A stretch of DNA of 64,000 nt, taken from NCBI RefSeq assembly GCF_000153125.2, contig NZ_CM002299.1, forward strand, positions 1,859,075 to 1,923,074, in the 5' to 3' direction. This document shows positions 9,513 through 18,953 of this stretch, piece after piece (position 1 is the stretch's first letter; every line of letters begins with the position of its first letter). Both the position numbers and the translations under genes were made by a program. Source of the DNA: Congregibacter litoralis KT71 (GTDB lineage Bacteria; Pseudomonadota; Gammaproteobacteria; Pseudomonadales; Halieaceae). The notes under the pieces are model-generated. The model saw only the letters and a program-made list of their open reading frames with translations. It did not search any database and was not told the origin of the DNA.

Positions 9513-11747
9513 ATGGTACGGGTTCGGGAGCAAAGTTATTTTTCCAGTGACGGCGTCGTTGACGGTGAGGCCTGGCTTGCACAGCTTCCCCAGGCGTCGG
9601 CCTTGTCCGAACGAAGCACGGACCGACTGCGCACTGCCTTAGAGGTACTTCACGAGGCGTCGCAAACGCCGGCGATCGACACCCGGGACTGGCCCCGGGA
9701 TCCCAACTGCGAGTGGGCGGGTATTGAGTCTGCGCAGATACTCGCGGAGCTGCGGGTGGGCGTCGATTGCCTCATCGCCGGCTTGCTTTACCGCGCCGTC
9801 AGGGAGCAGCGCCTGAGCCTTGATGACGTGGAAAAACGTTTCGGCAAAAAAGTCAGCAATCAGCTTCGGGGCGTGCTGCGCATGGCCGCTATTGCGGACT
9901 TGCGCAATCCCAGCGATACCGCCGTGCTCGGTGAAGCAGAGCGGCAGCGGGACAATATCCGCAAGATGCTCGTGGCGATTGTGGACGATGTTCAGGTGGC
10001 GCTGATCAAGCTCGCCGAGCGCACCTGCGCCATCCGCGCGGTAAAAAGCGACAAAACCCGGCAGGAACTCGTCGCCCGGGATGTGTTCGACGTCTACGCC
10101 CCTCTGGCCCACCGTCTCGGTATCGGTCACCTGAAGTGGGAGCTGGAAGATCTGTCCTTCCGCTATCTGTACAACGATTCCTACAAGCGCATTGCACGCC
10201 TTCTGGACGGCAAGCGACTCGAGCGCGATCGTTTTATCACGCGGGTGACGGAGCAGCTGCGCGGGGTCCTCGGCGGCGCCGGCATCGAGTTCGAGATCAG
10301 CGGGCGCTCCAAACATATCTACAGCATCTGGCGAAAAATGCAGCGCAAGGGCATTGGCTTTTCCCAGGTCTATGATATTCGCGCCATCCGGATTCTGGTG
10401 CCGGAGCTCAAGGACTGTTACGCAACCCTGGGACTCGTCCACGGCCTCTGGCGAAACATCCCCAACGAGTTCGATGACTATATCGCCAGCCCCAAGGAAA
10501 ACGGCTATCGCTCCCTGCACACCGCGGTTATCGGTCCCGAGGGTAAGATTCTGGAGGTGCAGATCCGCACCCGGGAGATGCACGAAGAGGCGGAATTGGG
10601 TGTATGCGCCCACTGGCGGTACAAGGGGACCGATACCCAGCCGGGTTCCGGCTCCAGCTACGATGAAAAGATCAACTGGCTGCGTCAGGTACTGGACTGG
10701 CATGAAGAGAGCGGCGATGCCGTCAGCGTTGAAGAGCAGCTGAAATTCAATGTCGCCCAGGACCGGGTGTATGTCTTTACGCCCCGGGGCGATGTTGTGA
10801 ACCTGGCCAGCGGCGCTACGCCGCTGGATTTTGCCTATCACGTGCATACGGAGGTAGGGCATCGCTGTCGCGGAGCAAAGGTTAACGGGCAAATCGTGCC
10901 CCTGACCCACAGCCTGCAAACGGGGGACAGGGTAGAGATTCTGACGGGGCGCGAGAACCGTCCCCGGCGCGACTGGCTGCAGTCGGGGCTGGGGTATCTT
11001 CAGACTCCCCGGGCCCGGGCGAAGGTCCAGGCCTGGTTCAAGAGTCAGGCGCGGGAAGAAAACGTCGATGCGGGAAGACAGCTTCTGGAGCGTGAGTTCC
11101 GGCGTCTGGCGCTTACCAGCGTGGACTACAAGCGCATCGCCGTGCGTCTCAGCGTGGCCACGGTAGACGATATGTATGCGGCGGTGGGTTCCGGTGACCT
11201 CTCGGCGTCCCAGGTTGTCAACGCCGCGGAAACGCTTATTGGCAGCAAGCCTCAGCCTGAGCTGCGCGTAAGCCGGCCCTCTAGCGGGCGCAAGCGCAAC
11301 GCCGTTCAGGTGCAGGGTGTGGGCAATCTTCTCACCAATATCGCGGGCTGCTGCAAGCCCGTCCCTGGCGACGGTATTACGGGTTTTATCACCCAGGGCC
11401 GAGGCGTCAGCATTCATCGTGAGGACTGTCCCCGCGTATTGAAAATCTCTGAGCAGAATCCCGAGCGTGTCATTGATGTGGAATGGGGTGGTACGCCCGA
11501 TGAGCGCTTCGAGGTGGATATCGCCATTGAAGCCTACGACCGCCAGGGCCTCCTTCGGGATGTCACCTCCATGTTTGCTAACGCGCGCATCAACGTGCTC
11601 TCCATCCAAACCCAGACAAACCGCAAGGCCCATGCAGCGGCCATGCGGCTCACCGTCGAGGTGGGCGATCTGGGGTCCCTGGCCAAGCTCCTCGAGCGTC
11701 TCAACGGGCTTAAAAACGTGATCTCCGCCCGACGTTTGAGCACCTGA
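9513..11747 (+). CDS. relA: GTP pyrophosphokinase RelA (ppGpp synthetase)
   Basis: Ribosome-bound stringent-response enzyme making (p)ppGpp from ATP and GTP/GDP during amino acid starvation. 744 aa from ATG 9513; an in-frame extension to 9468 overlaps cysM and was not used. Domain order: degenerate HD domain (the hydrolase HDxxED site is replaced by LYRAVREQ, as in monofunctional RelA), then the synthetase domain with the SRSKHIYSIWRKM region, SPKENGYRSLHT and EVQIRTREMHEEAELG. A TGS domain (VYVFTPRGDVVNL), a cysteine-bearing linker (AGCCKPVPGDGI) and a C-terminal ACT domain follow. A separate SpoT-type hydrolase is expected elsewhere. mazG lies downstream, as in E. coli and Pseudomonas. Confidence 0.97.
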   Translation: MVRVREQSYFSSDGVVDGEAWLAQLPQASALSERSTDRLRTALEVLHEASQTPAIDTRDWPRDPNCEWAGIESAQILAELRVGVDCLIAGLLYRAVREQRLSLDDVEKRFGKKVSNQLRGVLRMAAIADLRNPSDTAVLGEAERQRDNIRKMLVAIVDDVQVALIKLAERTCAIRAVKSDKTRQELVARDVFDVYAPLAHRLGIGHLKWELEDLSFRYLYNDSYKRIARLLDGKRLERDRFITRVTEQLRGVLGGAGIEFEISGRSKHIYSIWRKMQRKGIGFSQVYDIRAIRILVPELKDCYATLGLVHGLWRNIPNEFDDYIASPKENGYRSLHTAVIGPEGKILEVQIRTREMHEEAELGVCAHWRYKGTDTQPGSGSSYDEKINWLRQVLDWHEESGDAVSVEEQLKFNVAQDRVYVFTPRGDVVNLASGATPLDFAYHVHTEVGHRCRGAKVNGQIVPLTHSLQTGDRVEILTGRENRPRRDWLQSGLGYLQTPRARAKVQAWFKSQAREENVDAGRQLLEREFRRLALTSVDYKRIAVRLSVATVDDMYAAVGSGDLSASQVVNAAETLIGSKPQPELRVSRPSSGRKRNAVQVQGVGNLLTNIAGCCKPVPGDGITGFITQGRGVSIHREDCPRVLKISEQNPERVIDVEWGGTPDERFEVDIAIEAYDRQGLLRDVTSMFANARINVLSIQTQTNRKAHAAAMRLTVEVGDLGSLAKLLERLNGLKNVISARRLST

Positions 11748-11792
11748 GGCGTGCGGCGCTGCAAACCGTCCTGAAGAACCGGAGTATTAAGC

Positions 11793-12641
11793 TTGAGCGA
11801 CTCACCCTACGGCCTCACCGATCTGCTGCGCATCATGGAACGTTTGCGGGATCCGGAGCACGGCTGCCCCTGGGATGTGCAGCAGACCTTTCAGAGCATC
11901 GTGCCCTCTACCCTGGAAGAGTGCTACGAACTGGCGGCGGCCATAGAGGCGGGTGACTACCCCCATGTCGAGGACGAACTGGGGGATGTGCTGTTTCAGG
12001 TGGTGTTCTATGCGCGCCTGGGCCAGGAGCGGGGCTTTTTCAGCTTTGATTCCGTGGTTCATGGTCTGGCCGAAAAGTTACTTCGTCGCCATCCCCATGT
12101 CTTTGCCGGCGGGGCGATAGAGGGGATCGTTGACGCGAATGACAAGCTAGGAGGCGGCGCTGCGGAGGGTGCCTCTGTGAAGAGTGCTTCCGCGGTCAAG
12201 GAACAATGGGAGGCGATCAAGTCCCGGGAGCGGGCGTCCCGGGCCCAGTCGGGAGCCCTGGATGACGTTCCCCTTGCTCTGCCGGCCCTGCCCCGGGCGC
12301 AGAAGCTGCAGAAACGCGCGTCGCGGCTGGGTTTTGACTGGCCGGGGGTGAATCCCGTGCTGGAGAAGGTCGACGAGGAACTCCGGGAACTTCGTGAAGC
12401 GATGGCGCAGGGAGACCCCAAAGCAACGGAGGAAGAACTTGGCGATCTTCTGTTTACCGTGGTCAACCTGTCCCGGCATCTAAAGATCGACGCTGAGACC
12501 GCGTTACGCCATGCCAGCGGCAAATTCGAGCGTCGTTTTCGTAGCATGGAAGCGCGCTGCGCGAGGGATGGTGAGGCTCTCGAGGCCCTGGACGCAGCGG
12601 CGATGGAGCTCCTCTGGGAGGAGGCGAAAGCGTCGGAGTAG
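11793..12641 (+). CDS. mazG: Nucleoside triphosphate pyrophosphohydrolase MazG
   Basis: All-alpha NTP pyrophosphatase, 282 aa, with the duplicated MazG fold: first repeat about residues 25-105 (LEECYELAAAIEAGD, VEDELGDVLFQV), second about 185-265 (EELRELREAMAQGD, TEEELGDLLFTVVN). The ExxE metal-binding helices are kept in both. The start is TTG 11793 with GGAG eight bases upstream. It lies 45 bases after relA; MazG is thought to limit ppGpp build-up or cleanse the NTP pool, and the relA-mazG pairing is conserved. Confidence 0.95.
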   Translation: MSDSPYGLTDLLRIMERLRDPEHGCPWDVQQTFQSIVPSTLEECYELAAAIEAGDYPHVEDELGDVLFQVVFYARLGQERGFFSFDSVVHGLAEKLLRRHPHVFAGGAIEGIVDANDKLGGGAAEGASVKSASAVKEQWEAIKSRERASRAQSGALDDVPLALPALPRAQKLQKRASRLGFDWPGVNPVLEKVDEELRELREAMAQGDPKATEEELGDLLFTVVNLSRHLKIDAETALRHASGKFERRFRSMEARCARDGEALEALDAAAMELLWEEAKASE

Positions 12642-12660
12642 CGCACAGATCTTAGACTAA

Positions 12661-13410
<750 letters not shown>

Positions 13411-13488
13411 ACGGGGGCCTCATTTCGCAAAGAGGCTGGCGGTCTTCCCCCAAAGGCTGGACACCACGATCGCGGACGACACTCGGCC

Positions 13489-14142
13489 TTAGGGTCCCAG
13501 GTCCTCCGCGCTGTTCATATTCAGAAACTGCTCTCCCAGGGCATCACTGAACCGCAACGCTGCGCTGCGTCGCCTCGCATACCAGCGGCGCACCGCATAG
13601 TCAGCGTTATCCAGTTGAAAGCTGACGCTGTCTAGCACCGACACACGCAGGGCCGCGCAAAGATAGTGTGCCTGACCCCCGCAGCTCGCGTAGATAATTT
13701 CTTTATCCTCCTGCTCATCAAGGGCTGCGAGAAGCCGCTCCGGCACTTCCGCTGTTAGGCGCGGCATATCGCAGGGAAGGAGCAGGAGGCGATCGTAGGG
13801 AGCGTCGGGCGCCAAGGCCGCGGCCAGGGCTTCAATGCCCGCCAGGGGGCCGGGCAGTGCCGGTCGCAGGTCTTCAAGGACCGTCCCCAGCTCCAGGTTC
13901 TGATACCGCAGAATGTTTCGGTTGGCGCTGATAAACCGGCTTTCACACAGGGGTTCCAGGCAGCTAAGAGCCAGAGAGACCGCGGGTTGTCCATCCACGG
14001 TGAGCAGGCCTTTGTCTCTGCCCCCCATGCGGCGACCGGCACCCCCGCATAACACCAGGCCCACCACGCCGGATCCAGGGCCCTTTGAGTTCCGAGCGGC
14101 GTCCAGAGACGGGGATTGTGTGGGATAATTCATCTTCACCAT
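13489..14142 (-). CDS. mobA: Molybdenum cofactor guanylyltransferase MobA
   Basis: Transfers GMP from GTP to molybdopterin to make Mo-bis-MGD for DMSO-reductase-type enzymes. 217 aa, cytoplasmic. The nucleotidyltransferase signature is clear: LVLCGGAGRRMGGRDKGLL (about residues 30-48). LLLPCDMPRLTAEVP follows with the metal-binding aspartate. The start may be ATG 14142 or ATG 14133; neither has a strong ribosome site. It lies alone on the minus strand between adk and tsaB, with 17 bases between its start and that of the divergent tsaB, so the two share a very short promoter zone. Confidence 0.9.
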   Translation of the reverse strand: MVKMNYPTQSPSLDAARNSKGPGSGVVGLVLCGGAGRRMGGRDKGLLTVDGQPAVSLALSCLEPLCESRFISANRNILRYQNLELGTVLEDLRPALPGPLAGIEALAAALAPDAPYDRLLLLPCDMPRLTAEVPERLLAALDEQEDKEIIYASCGGQAHYLCAALRVSVLDSVSFQLDNADYAVRRWYARRRSAALRFSDALGEQFLNMNSAEDLGP

Positions 14143-14159
14143 GATTAGATCTTACTGAC

Positions 14160-14879
14160 TTGTCCCGCCTTCTTGCCATCGATACCGCTACCGACGCCCT
14201 GAGTCTTGCGATTTGGGACGGACAGACGTGCCAGGACCTCCACCGTGTCATGCCGCGCCAGCATCAGCAATTGCTGTTCACCCTGCTGGACGAACTTCTG
14301 GCGGGTCGCAAACCCGCGGATCTTGAGCTCGATGCCATTGTCTACGGACGGGGCCCCGGCTCGTTTACCGGGCTTCGGATTGCCGTGAGCGCGGCCCAGG
14401 GGCTGGCCTTCAGTCTGGGTATTCCCGTGGTGGGGATCTCCAGTCTCGAGACCCAGGTGCGCAGCTTCCTCCGCCGAGAGTCCTTTGGAGACTCGGCGTT
14501 GATTCTCAGCTGCATTGATGCCCGTATCGGACAGATTTACGGGCAGTGGTTCAGCCTCCATGGGGGAGAGATGACCGCCCTGGGCGATGCTTTCGTGGCG
14601 CCGCCGGAGGCCGTAGAGGGGCCGGTTGGTGATGCCGATAGGGGGTATCCGGGGCTGGCCGTGGGGAGCGGCGCCGCGTTTGTCTCCAGCATGCCCCCTT
14701 CCCTCAGAGATCGTTTACGGCCATGGCCGGCGGTGCTCCCCGAGGCTCGGGACATGCTGGAACCCGCCCGTCAGGCCCTCGCGGCAGGGCAGGGGGAGGA
14801 TCCCATGCTGGCAGCTCCGGATTATGTCCAGACCCGCATCGGTTGGAAAACCCTGGCTGAACAGGGTCGCAGCGCATGA
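14160..14879 (+). CDS. tsaB: tRNA threonylcarbamoyladenosine biosynthesis protein TsaB
   Basis: Non-catalytic ASKHA-fold partner of TsaD (with TsaE) in making t6A37 of ANN-reading tRNAs; 239 aa. The N-terminal phosphate-loop strand AIDTATDALSLAIW and the family box GPGSFTGLRIAVSAAQGLA are both intact. Start is TTG 14160, which gives the expected SRLLAIDT beginning. The last codon overlaps the uppP start (ATGA), implying coupled translation. Confidence 0.95.
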   Translation: MSRLLAIDTATDALSLAIWDGQTCQDLHRVMPRQHQQLLFTLLDELLAGRKPADLELDAIVYGRGPGSFTGLRIAVSAAQGLAFSLGIPVVGISSLETQVRSFLRRESFGDSALILSCIDARIGQIYGQWFSLHGGEMTALGDAFVAPPEAVEGPVGDADRGYPGLAVGSGAAFVSSMPPSLRDRLRPWPAVLPEARDMLEPARQALAAGQGEDPMLAAPDYVQTRIGWKTLAEQGRSA

Positions 14880-15676
14880 TTGAGTGGTGGCAGGCGGCAC
14901 TCCTGGCCCTGGTACAGGGGCTCACGGAGTTTTTACCGATTTCGAGTTCCGCGCATCTGCTCCTGCCCTCGATGCTCCTGGGATGGCCGGATCAGGGACT
15001 CGCCTTTGATGTGGCGGTGCATGTCGGCACCCTGGCGGCGGTGATTCTGTATTTTTGGCGGGACCTATGGACCCTGACAAGGGGCGGTTGGGATGCGCTC
15101 CGCAGCCGTCAGACGAACGAGCACAGTAGTGAAATCCTCTATCTCGCCGTGGCGACGGTGCCTGCCGTGATAGTGGGTTTTGCCCTCAACGACGTCATGG
15201 ATTCCCTGCGCAGCCTTCCGGTCATTGCAACGACGACAATTGTTTTTGCCTTGTTGCTGGCCTATGCCGATCGTCGCGTGACGGCATCTCCCGCAGAAAA
15301 TGTGGGAAGCTGGCGCGTGGCACTAATGATCGGCTGCGCTCAGGCTATTGCGCCCATTCCCGGCACCTCCCGCTCGGGGATTACCATTACCGCCGGGCTA
15401 TTGCTGGGCCTGTCCCGCCATGCGGCGGCGCGGTTTTCTTTTCTCCTCTCGATTCCCATTATTCTCGGTGCCGCGCTGCTGAAGGTCTCAGACCTTCTGA
15501 GTGCCGACACGACGGTGGATTTGCCCCTGGTGCTGTTGGGGACTGCCATCGCAGCGATCAGTGCCTATACCTGCATCGCGCTGTTTCTGCGTCTTATCGA
15601 GGCAGTTGGCATGCTGCCCTTTGTTATCTACCGTCTGCTGTTGGGTGCCGTGTTGTGCCTCCTCTGGTGGACCTGA
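14876..15676 (+). CDS. uppP: Undecaprenyl-diphosphatase (UppP/BacA)
   Basis: Integral membrane enzyme, 266 aa, that dephosphorylates undecaprenyl pyrophosphate to recycle the peptidoglycan lipid carrier and gives bacitracin resistance. The two family signatures are present: QGLTEFLPISSSAHLLL (about residues 14-30, with the catalytic glutamate) and PGTSRSGITITAGLLLGL (near residue 160, with the key arginine). About eight hydrophobic spans can be counted. It overlaps tsaB by four bases. Confidence 0.95.
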   Translation: MIEWWQAALLALVQGLTEFLPISSSAHLLLPSMLLGWPDQGLAFDVAVHVGTLAAVILYFWRDLWTLTRGGWDALRSRQTNEHSSEILYLAVATVPAVIVGFALNDVMDSLRSLPVIATTTIVFALLLAYADRRVTASPAENVGSWRVALMIGCAQAIAPIPGTSRSGITITAGLLLGLSRHAAARFSFLLSIPIILGAALLKVSDLLSADTTVDLPLVLLGTAIAAISAYTCIALFLRLIEAVGMLPFVIYRLLLGAVLCLLWWT

Positions 15677-15696
15677 GTCAGGAGACTATCGCCTCT

Positions 15697-16593
15697 ATGA
15701 AAGTGGCTTTTTTGGGTTTAGGTGTGATGGGGTTTCCCATGGCAGGACATCTCGCAGCGGCGGGCTATGAGCTCTGTGTCTATAACCGCACGCCGGGTAA
15801 AGCTGATCTGTGGATGACCCGCTACACGGGTAGCGTGGCAAAGACACCGGCGGAGGCGGCGCGGGGCGCCGATGTCGTAGCGCTTTGCGTGGGTAACGAT
15901 GATGACGTCCGGGAAGTTATCTGTGGCAATGATGGTGTTTTTGACGGCATCGCCGCCGGTGCGGTAGTCGTCGATCACACCACCGCCTCGGCGGCCCTGG
16001 CCCGAGAGCTTGCCACGCTGTCCACAGCCCGGGACGTGGGTTTCGTCGATGCGCCGGTGAGCGGCGGTCAGGCGGGTGCGGAAAACGGCGCCCTCACGGT
16101 CATGGCCGGGGGTGAGCCCGATGCCTTTCGTAAGGCACTGCCGGTAATGGAGAGCTACGCAAAGTGTGTGCGCCTCCTGGGGGCAAGCGGGGCAGGGCAG
16201 CTGGCCAAGATGGTCAACCAGATTTGCATCGCCGGTGTGGTCCAGGGCCTCTCGGAGGCGCTGCTGTTCTCAGAGCGTGCGGGTCTGGATACTGCCGCCG
16301 TGATCGAGGTGATTAGCCAGGGCGCGGCGCAGTCCTGGCAGATGGAGAATCGCTACGAGACCATGCTGGCCGGCGAGTACGAGCATGGCTTCGCCGTGGA
16401 CTGGATGCGCAAGGATCTCTCCATCGTGCTCAGCGAGGCACAGCGCCTCGGTCTCGAACTGCCGGTAACGTCCCTGGTGGACGGGTTTTATGGTGATGTG
16501 CAGGCCATGGGCGGTGCCCGCTGGGATACCAGCAGTCTTCTTGCCCGCCTCAAGGACCAGCATTCGGAAATCAACAGCAAGGACAAGCTCTGA
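15697..16593 (+). CDS. NAD(P)-dependent beta-hydroxyacid dehydrogenase
   Basis: 3-hydroxyisobutyrate / 2-hydroxy-3-oxopropionate reductase family, 298 aa. The Rossmann motif FLGLGVMGFPMAGHLAAAG is at residues 5-23, the substrate-binding DAPVSGGQAGAENG near residue 120, and the catalytic lysine in GQLAKMVNQI near residue 170. ATG 15697 opens straight into the Rossmann strand and has AGGAG upstream; an earlier in-frame start at 15655 lies inside uppP and was not used. Substrate cannot be told from sequence. The stop overlaps the apeB start by one base (TGATG). Confidence 0.9.
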   Translation: MKVAFLGLGVMGFPMAGHLAAAGYELCVYNRTPGKADLWMTRYTGSVAKTPAEAARGADVVALCVGNDDDVREVICGNDGVFDGIAAGAVVVDHTTASAALARELATLSTARDVGFVDAPVSGGQAGAENGALTVMAGGEPDAFRKALPVMESYAKCVRLLGASGAGQLAKMVNQICIAGVVQGLSEALLFSERAGLDTAAVIEVISQGAAQSWQMENRYETMLAGEYEHGFAVDWMRKDLSIVLSEAQRLGLELPVTSLVDGFYGDVQAMGGARWDTSSLLARLKDQHSEINSKDKL

Positions 16594-17888
16594 TGAACAA
16601 GGACGTGTTTAACGAGGGGCTGCTGACGTTTTTATCCGAGGCAACGACCCCCTTTCACGCGGTTAAAGCCCTGTCCCGGCGGCTTCGCGAGGCGGGCTTT
16701 GCGCCCCTCGATGAACACAGCAACTGCTCGCCGGGCAGCGGTGGTGTGTTCTACGAGCAGGCGGGCAGCATTATCGCGCTGCGGCCCGGGAGCGGGCCTT
16801 TGCTGGAAAGCGGGCTGCGCATGGTAGGCGCGCATACGGACAGCCCCTGTCTCATGGTGAAACCGCAGCCGGAGCAGCGCAATCTCGGCTACCTGCAGCT
16901 TGGCATCGAGGTTTATGGCGGGGCTTTGCTGAATCCCTGGTTTGATCGAGATCTCTCCCTGGCAGGCCGCGTGAGTTATGAGGATGACAAGGGGGCCGTG
17001 GCGACGTCCCTGGTGGACTTTCGGGATCCCATCGCCATTGTTCCCAGCCTGGCGATTCACCTCGATCGGGAGGCCAACAAAAACCGCAGCGTGAATGCTC
17101 AACTGCAAATGGCGCCCCTGCTGGCGCTCAATGATGAGAAATTCTGTCTTCGCGATTTCCTGCGGGAGCATCTCCGTGAGCGTGATCTCGAGGTTGCGGA
17201 GGTGCTGGATTACGAGCTCTGCTTTTACGATACGCAGCCGCCGGCGCAAATAGGTCTTAAGGGTGAATTCATTGCATCGGCGCGCCTGGATAATCTTTTG
17301 TCCTGCTACACAGGGCTGCAGGCGCTGTTGGAGGCGGACGGATCCCAGTGGTCCCTCCTCATCTGTAATGATCACGAAGAGGTGGGGTCGCGCTCTGCAT
17401 CTGGTGCCCAGGGCCCCATGTTGCAGCACTTTATTCAGGGCTTGCTCCCGGATGCCGGCGCGCTGCCACTCCTGATGCAGCGCTCTATGATGATATCAGC
17501 AGATAATGCCCACGCCGTGCACCCCAGCTACCCGGACAAACATGATGAACAGCATGGCCCGATGCTTAACGGCGGTCCCGTGATCAAGGTCAACGCCAGC
17601 CAGCGCTACGCCACCTCCAGTGACGGCGCAGCGCTGTTTCGCGTCCTGGCCCGGCAGGAATCCGTGGATGTGCAGAGCTTCGCCATGCGCGCAGATATGG
17701 CCTGCGGCAGCACCATCGGCCCCATCACCGCGGGGGAGCTGGGAGTAACAACACTGGATATCGGTGTTCCTACCTTTGCCATGCACTCTATCCGCGAGTT
17801 GGCAGGGAGCGATGATGCCTGGGCATTGCATCGGGTGTTAAGCGCCTATTTCCGTCAGCCCGCACCGCTATTTGCAGGCCCGCGATGA
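16593..17888 (+). CDS. apeB: M18 family aminopeptidase (ApeB/DAP2-like)
   Basis: Zinc metallo-aminopeptidase of the M18 (aspartyl aminopeptidase) family, 431 aa, cytoplasmic. Metal and catalytic motifs are seen in order: GAHTDSPCLMVKP, then ARLDNLLSCYTGLQAL, DHEEVGSRSASGAQGP and AHAVHPSYPDKHDEQHGP, with TIGPITAGELG near the end. The length matches bacterial ApeB (425-430 aa). It is translationally coupled to the dehydrogenase upstream. It hydrolyses N-terminal residues of peptides; the preferred residue is not predictable here. Confidence 0.93.
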   Translation: MNKDVFNEGLLTFLSEATTPFHAVKALSRRLREAGFAPLDEHSNCSPGSGGVFYEQAGSIIALRPGSGPLLESGLRMVGAHTDSPCLMVKPQPEQRNLGYLQLGIEVYGGALLNPWFDRDLSLAGRVSYEDDKGAVATSLVDFRDPIAIVPSLAIHLDREANKNRSVNAQLQMAPLLALNDEKFCLRDFLREHLRERDLEVAEVLDYELCFYDTQPPAQIGLKGEFIASARLDNLLSCYTGLQALLEADGSQWSLLICNDHEEVGSRSASGAQGPMLQHFIQGLLPDAGALPLLMQRSMMISADNAHAVHPSYPDKHDEQHGPMLNGGPVIKVNASQRYATSSDGAALFRVLARQESVDVQSFAMRADMACGSTIGPITAGELGVTTLDIGVPTFAMHSIRELAGSDDAWALHRVLSAYFRQPAPLFAGPR

Positions 17889-17937
17889 ACAGCAATGACC
17901 AGGGTCCCCGGGCCGATGATTTTTTAAGGAGACAGGC

Positions 17938-18945
17938 ATGAGCGTGCGACGCGTTCTCACAGGCATCACCACCACGGGCACTCCCCACCTGGGCAACTAT
18001 GTGGGGGCCATCCGTCCGGCGATAGCGGCGGCAAAGTCCGAAGATAACGAGTCCTTCTTTTTTCTCGCGGACTATCACGCGCTGATTAAGTGCAGTGACC
18101 CACAGCTGGTGGCGCGCTCAGCGCTGGAAATTGCCGCGACCTGGCTCGCCCTGGGCCTCGACACGTCCCGGGCGGTTTTCTATCGACAGTCGGATATTCC
18201 CGAGATCGCCGAGCTGACCTGGATCCTCAACTGCAGCGCAGCGAAGGGGCTGATGAACAGGGCCCATGCCTACAAAGCGGCGGTGCAGGCCAATGAAGAC
18301 AATGGCGACGATCCGGATCTCGCCGTGACCATGGGTTTGTTCAGCTATCCCGTGCTCATGGCTGCCGACATTCTCATGTTCCGCGCCCATGATATTCCCG
18401 TGGGTCGCGATCAGATTCAGCACGTGGAAATGGCGAGAGATATTGCTCAGCGCTTCAATCACAATTACGAGGAGCTCTTCGTATTGCCCGAGGCGCGGGT
18501 CGACGACGACATTGCCGTACTTCAGGGCCTGGACGGCCGTAAGATGAGTAAAAGCTATAACAACACGATCCCGCTCTTTGACAGCGAAAAACGCCTTAAA
18601 AAGTCGGTCAACAAAATCAAAACGAACCTCTTGGAGCCCGGTGACCCGAAGGACACCGCGGATTCCACGGTGTTTCAGCTTTGGTGCGCCTTTGCGGACA
18701 AGGCCGCCATCGCGTCTATGCAACAGGCCTTTGCCGACGGTATTGCCTGGGGAGAGGCCAAGAAGCAGCTATTTGAGTTGATCAATGAAGAACTTCGGGG
18801 GCCTCGTGAGGAATATGAGCGCCTCATGGCCGATCCAGGCCACATTCAATCGGTGCTGCTTCGGGGCGCGGAGCGGGCACGTGAGCAGAGCGTACCCTTC
18901 ATGGCTAAGGTTCGCGCGGCGGTGGGCATCCGGCCCATGGCCTAG
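17938..18945 (+). CDS. trpS: Tryptophanyl-tRNA synthetase
   Basis: Class I aminoacyl-tRNA synthetase charging tRNA-Trp, 335 aa as usual. The HIGH-type motif is [12 protein letters not shown] (residues 14-25) and the KMSKS loop is [10 protein letters not shown] (202-206 for KMSKS). AAG GAGAC-type ribosome site just before ATG 17938. It ends eight bases before the convergent TonB receptor stop; no terminator-like hairpin is seen in that gap. Confidence 0.97.
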   Translation: MSVRRVLTGITTTGTPHLGNYVGAIRPAIAAAKSEDNESFFFLADYHALIKCSDPQLVARSALEIAATWLALGLDTSRAVFYRQSDIPEIAELTWILNCSAAKGLMNRAHAYKAAVQANEDNGDDPDLAVTMGLFSYPVLMAADILMFRAHDIPVGRDQIQHVEMARDIAQRFNHNYEELFVLPEARVDDDIAVLQGLDGRKMSKSYNNTIPLFDSEKRLKKSVNKIKTNLLEPGDPKDTADSTVFQLWCAFADKAAIASMQQAFADGIAWGEAKKQLFELINEELRGPREEYERLMADPGHIQSVLLRGAERAREQSVPFMAKVRAAVGIRPMA

Positions 18946-18953
18946 GCGTTAAG

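Noticed and set aside
9639..11633. Long open frame (664 codons) on the minus strand opposite relA, and a 592-codon one opposite lepA (2821-4599)
   Set aside because: These are antisense shadows of highly conserved genes in GC-rich DNA; no family motif, no ribosome site, and the sense genes are complete.
13411..13488. Short GCCTC / GAGGC stem between convergent adk and mobA
   Set aside because: Only five base pairs with a ten-base loop and no T-run; too weak to annotate as a terminator.
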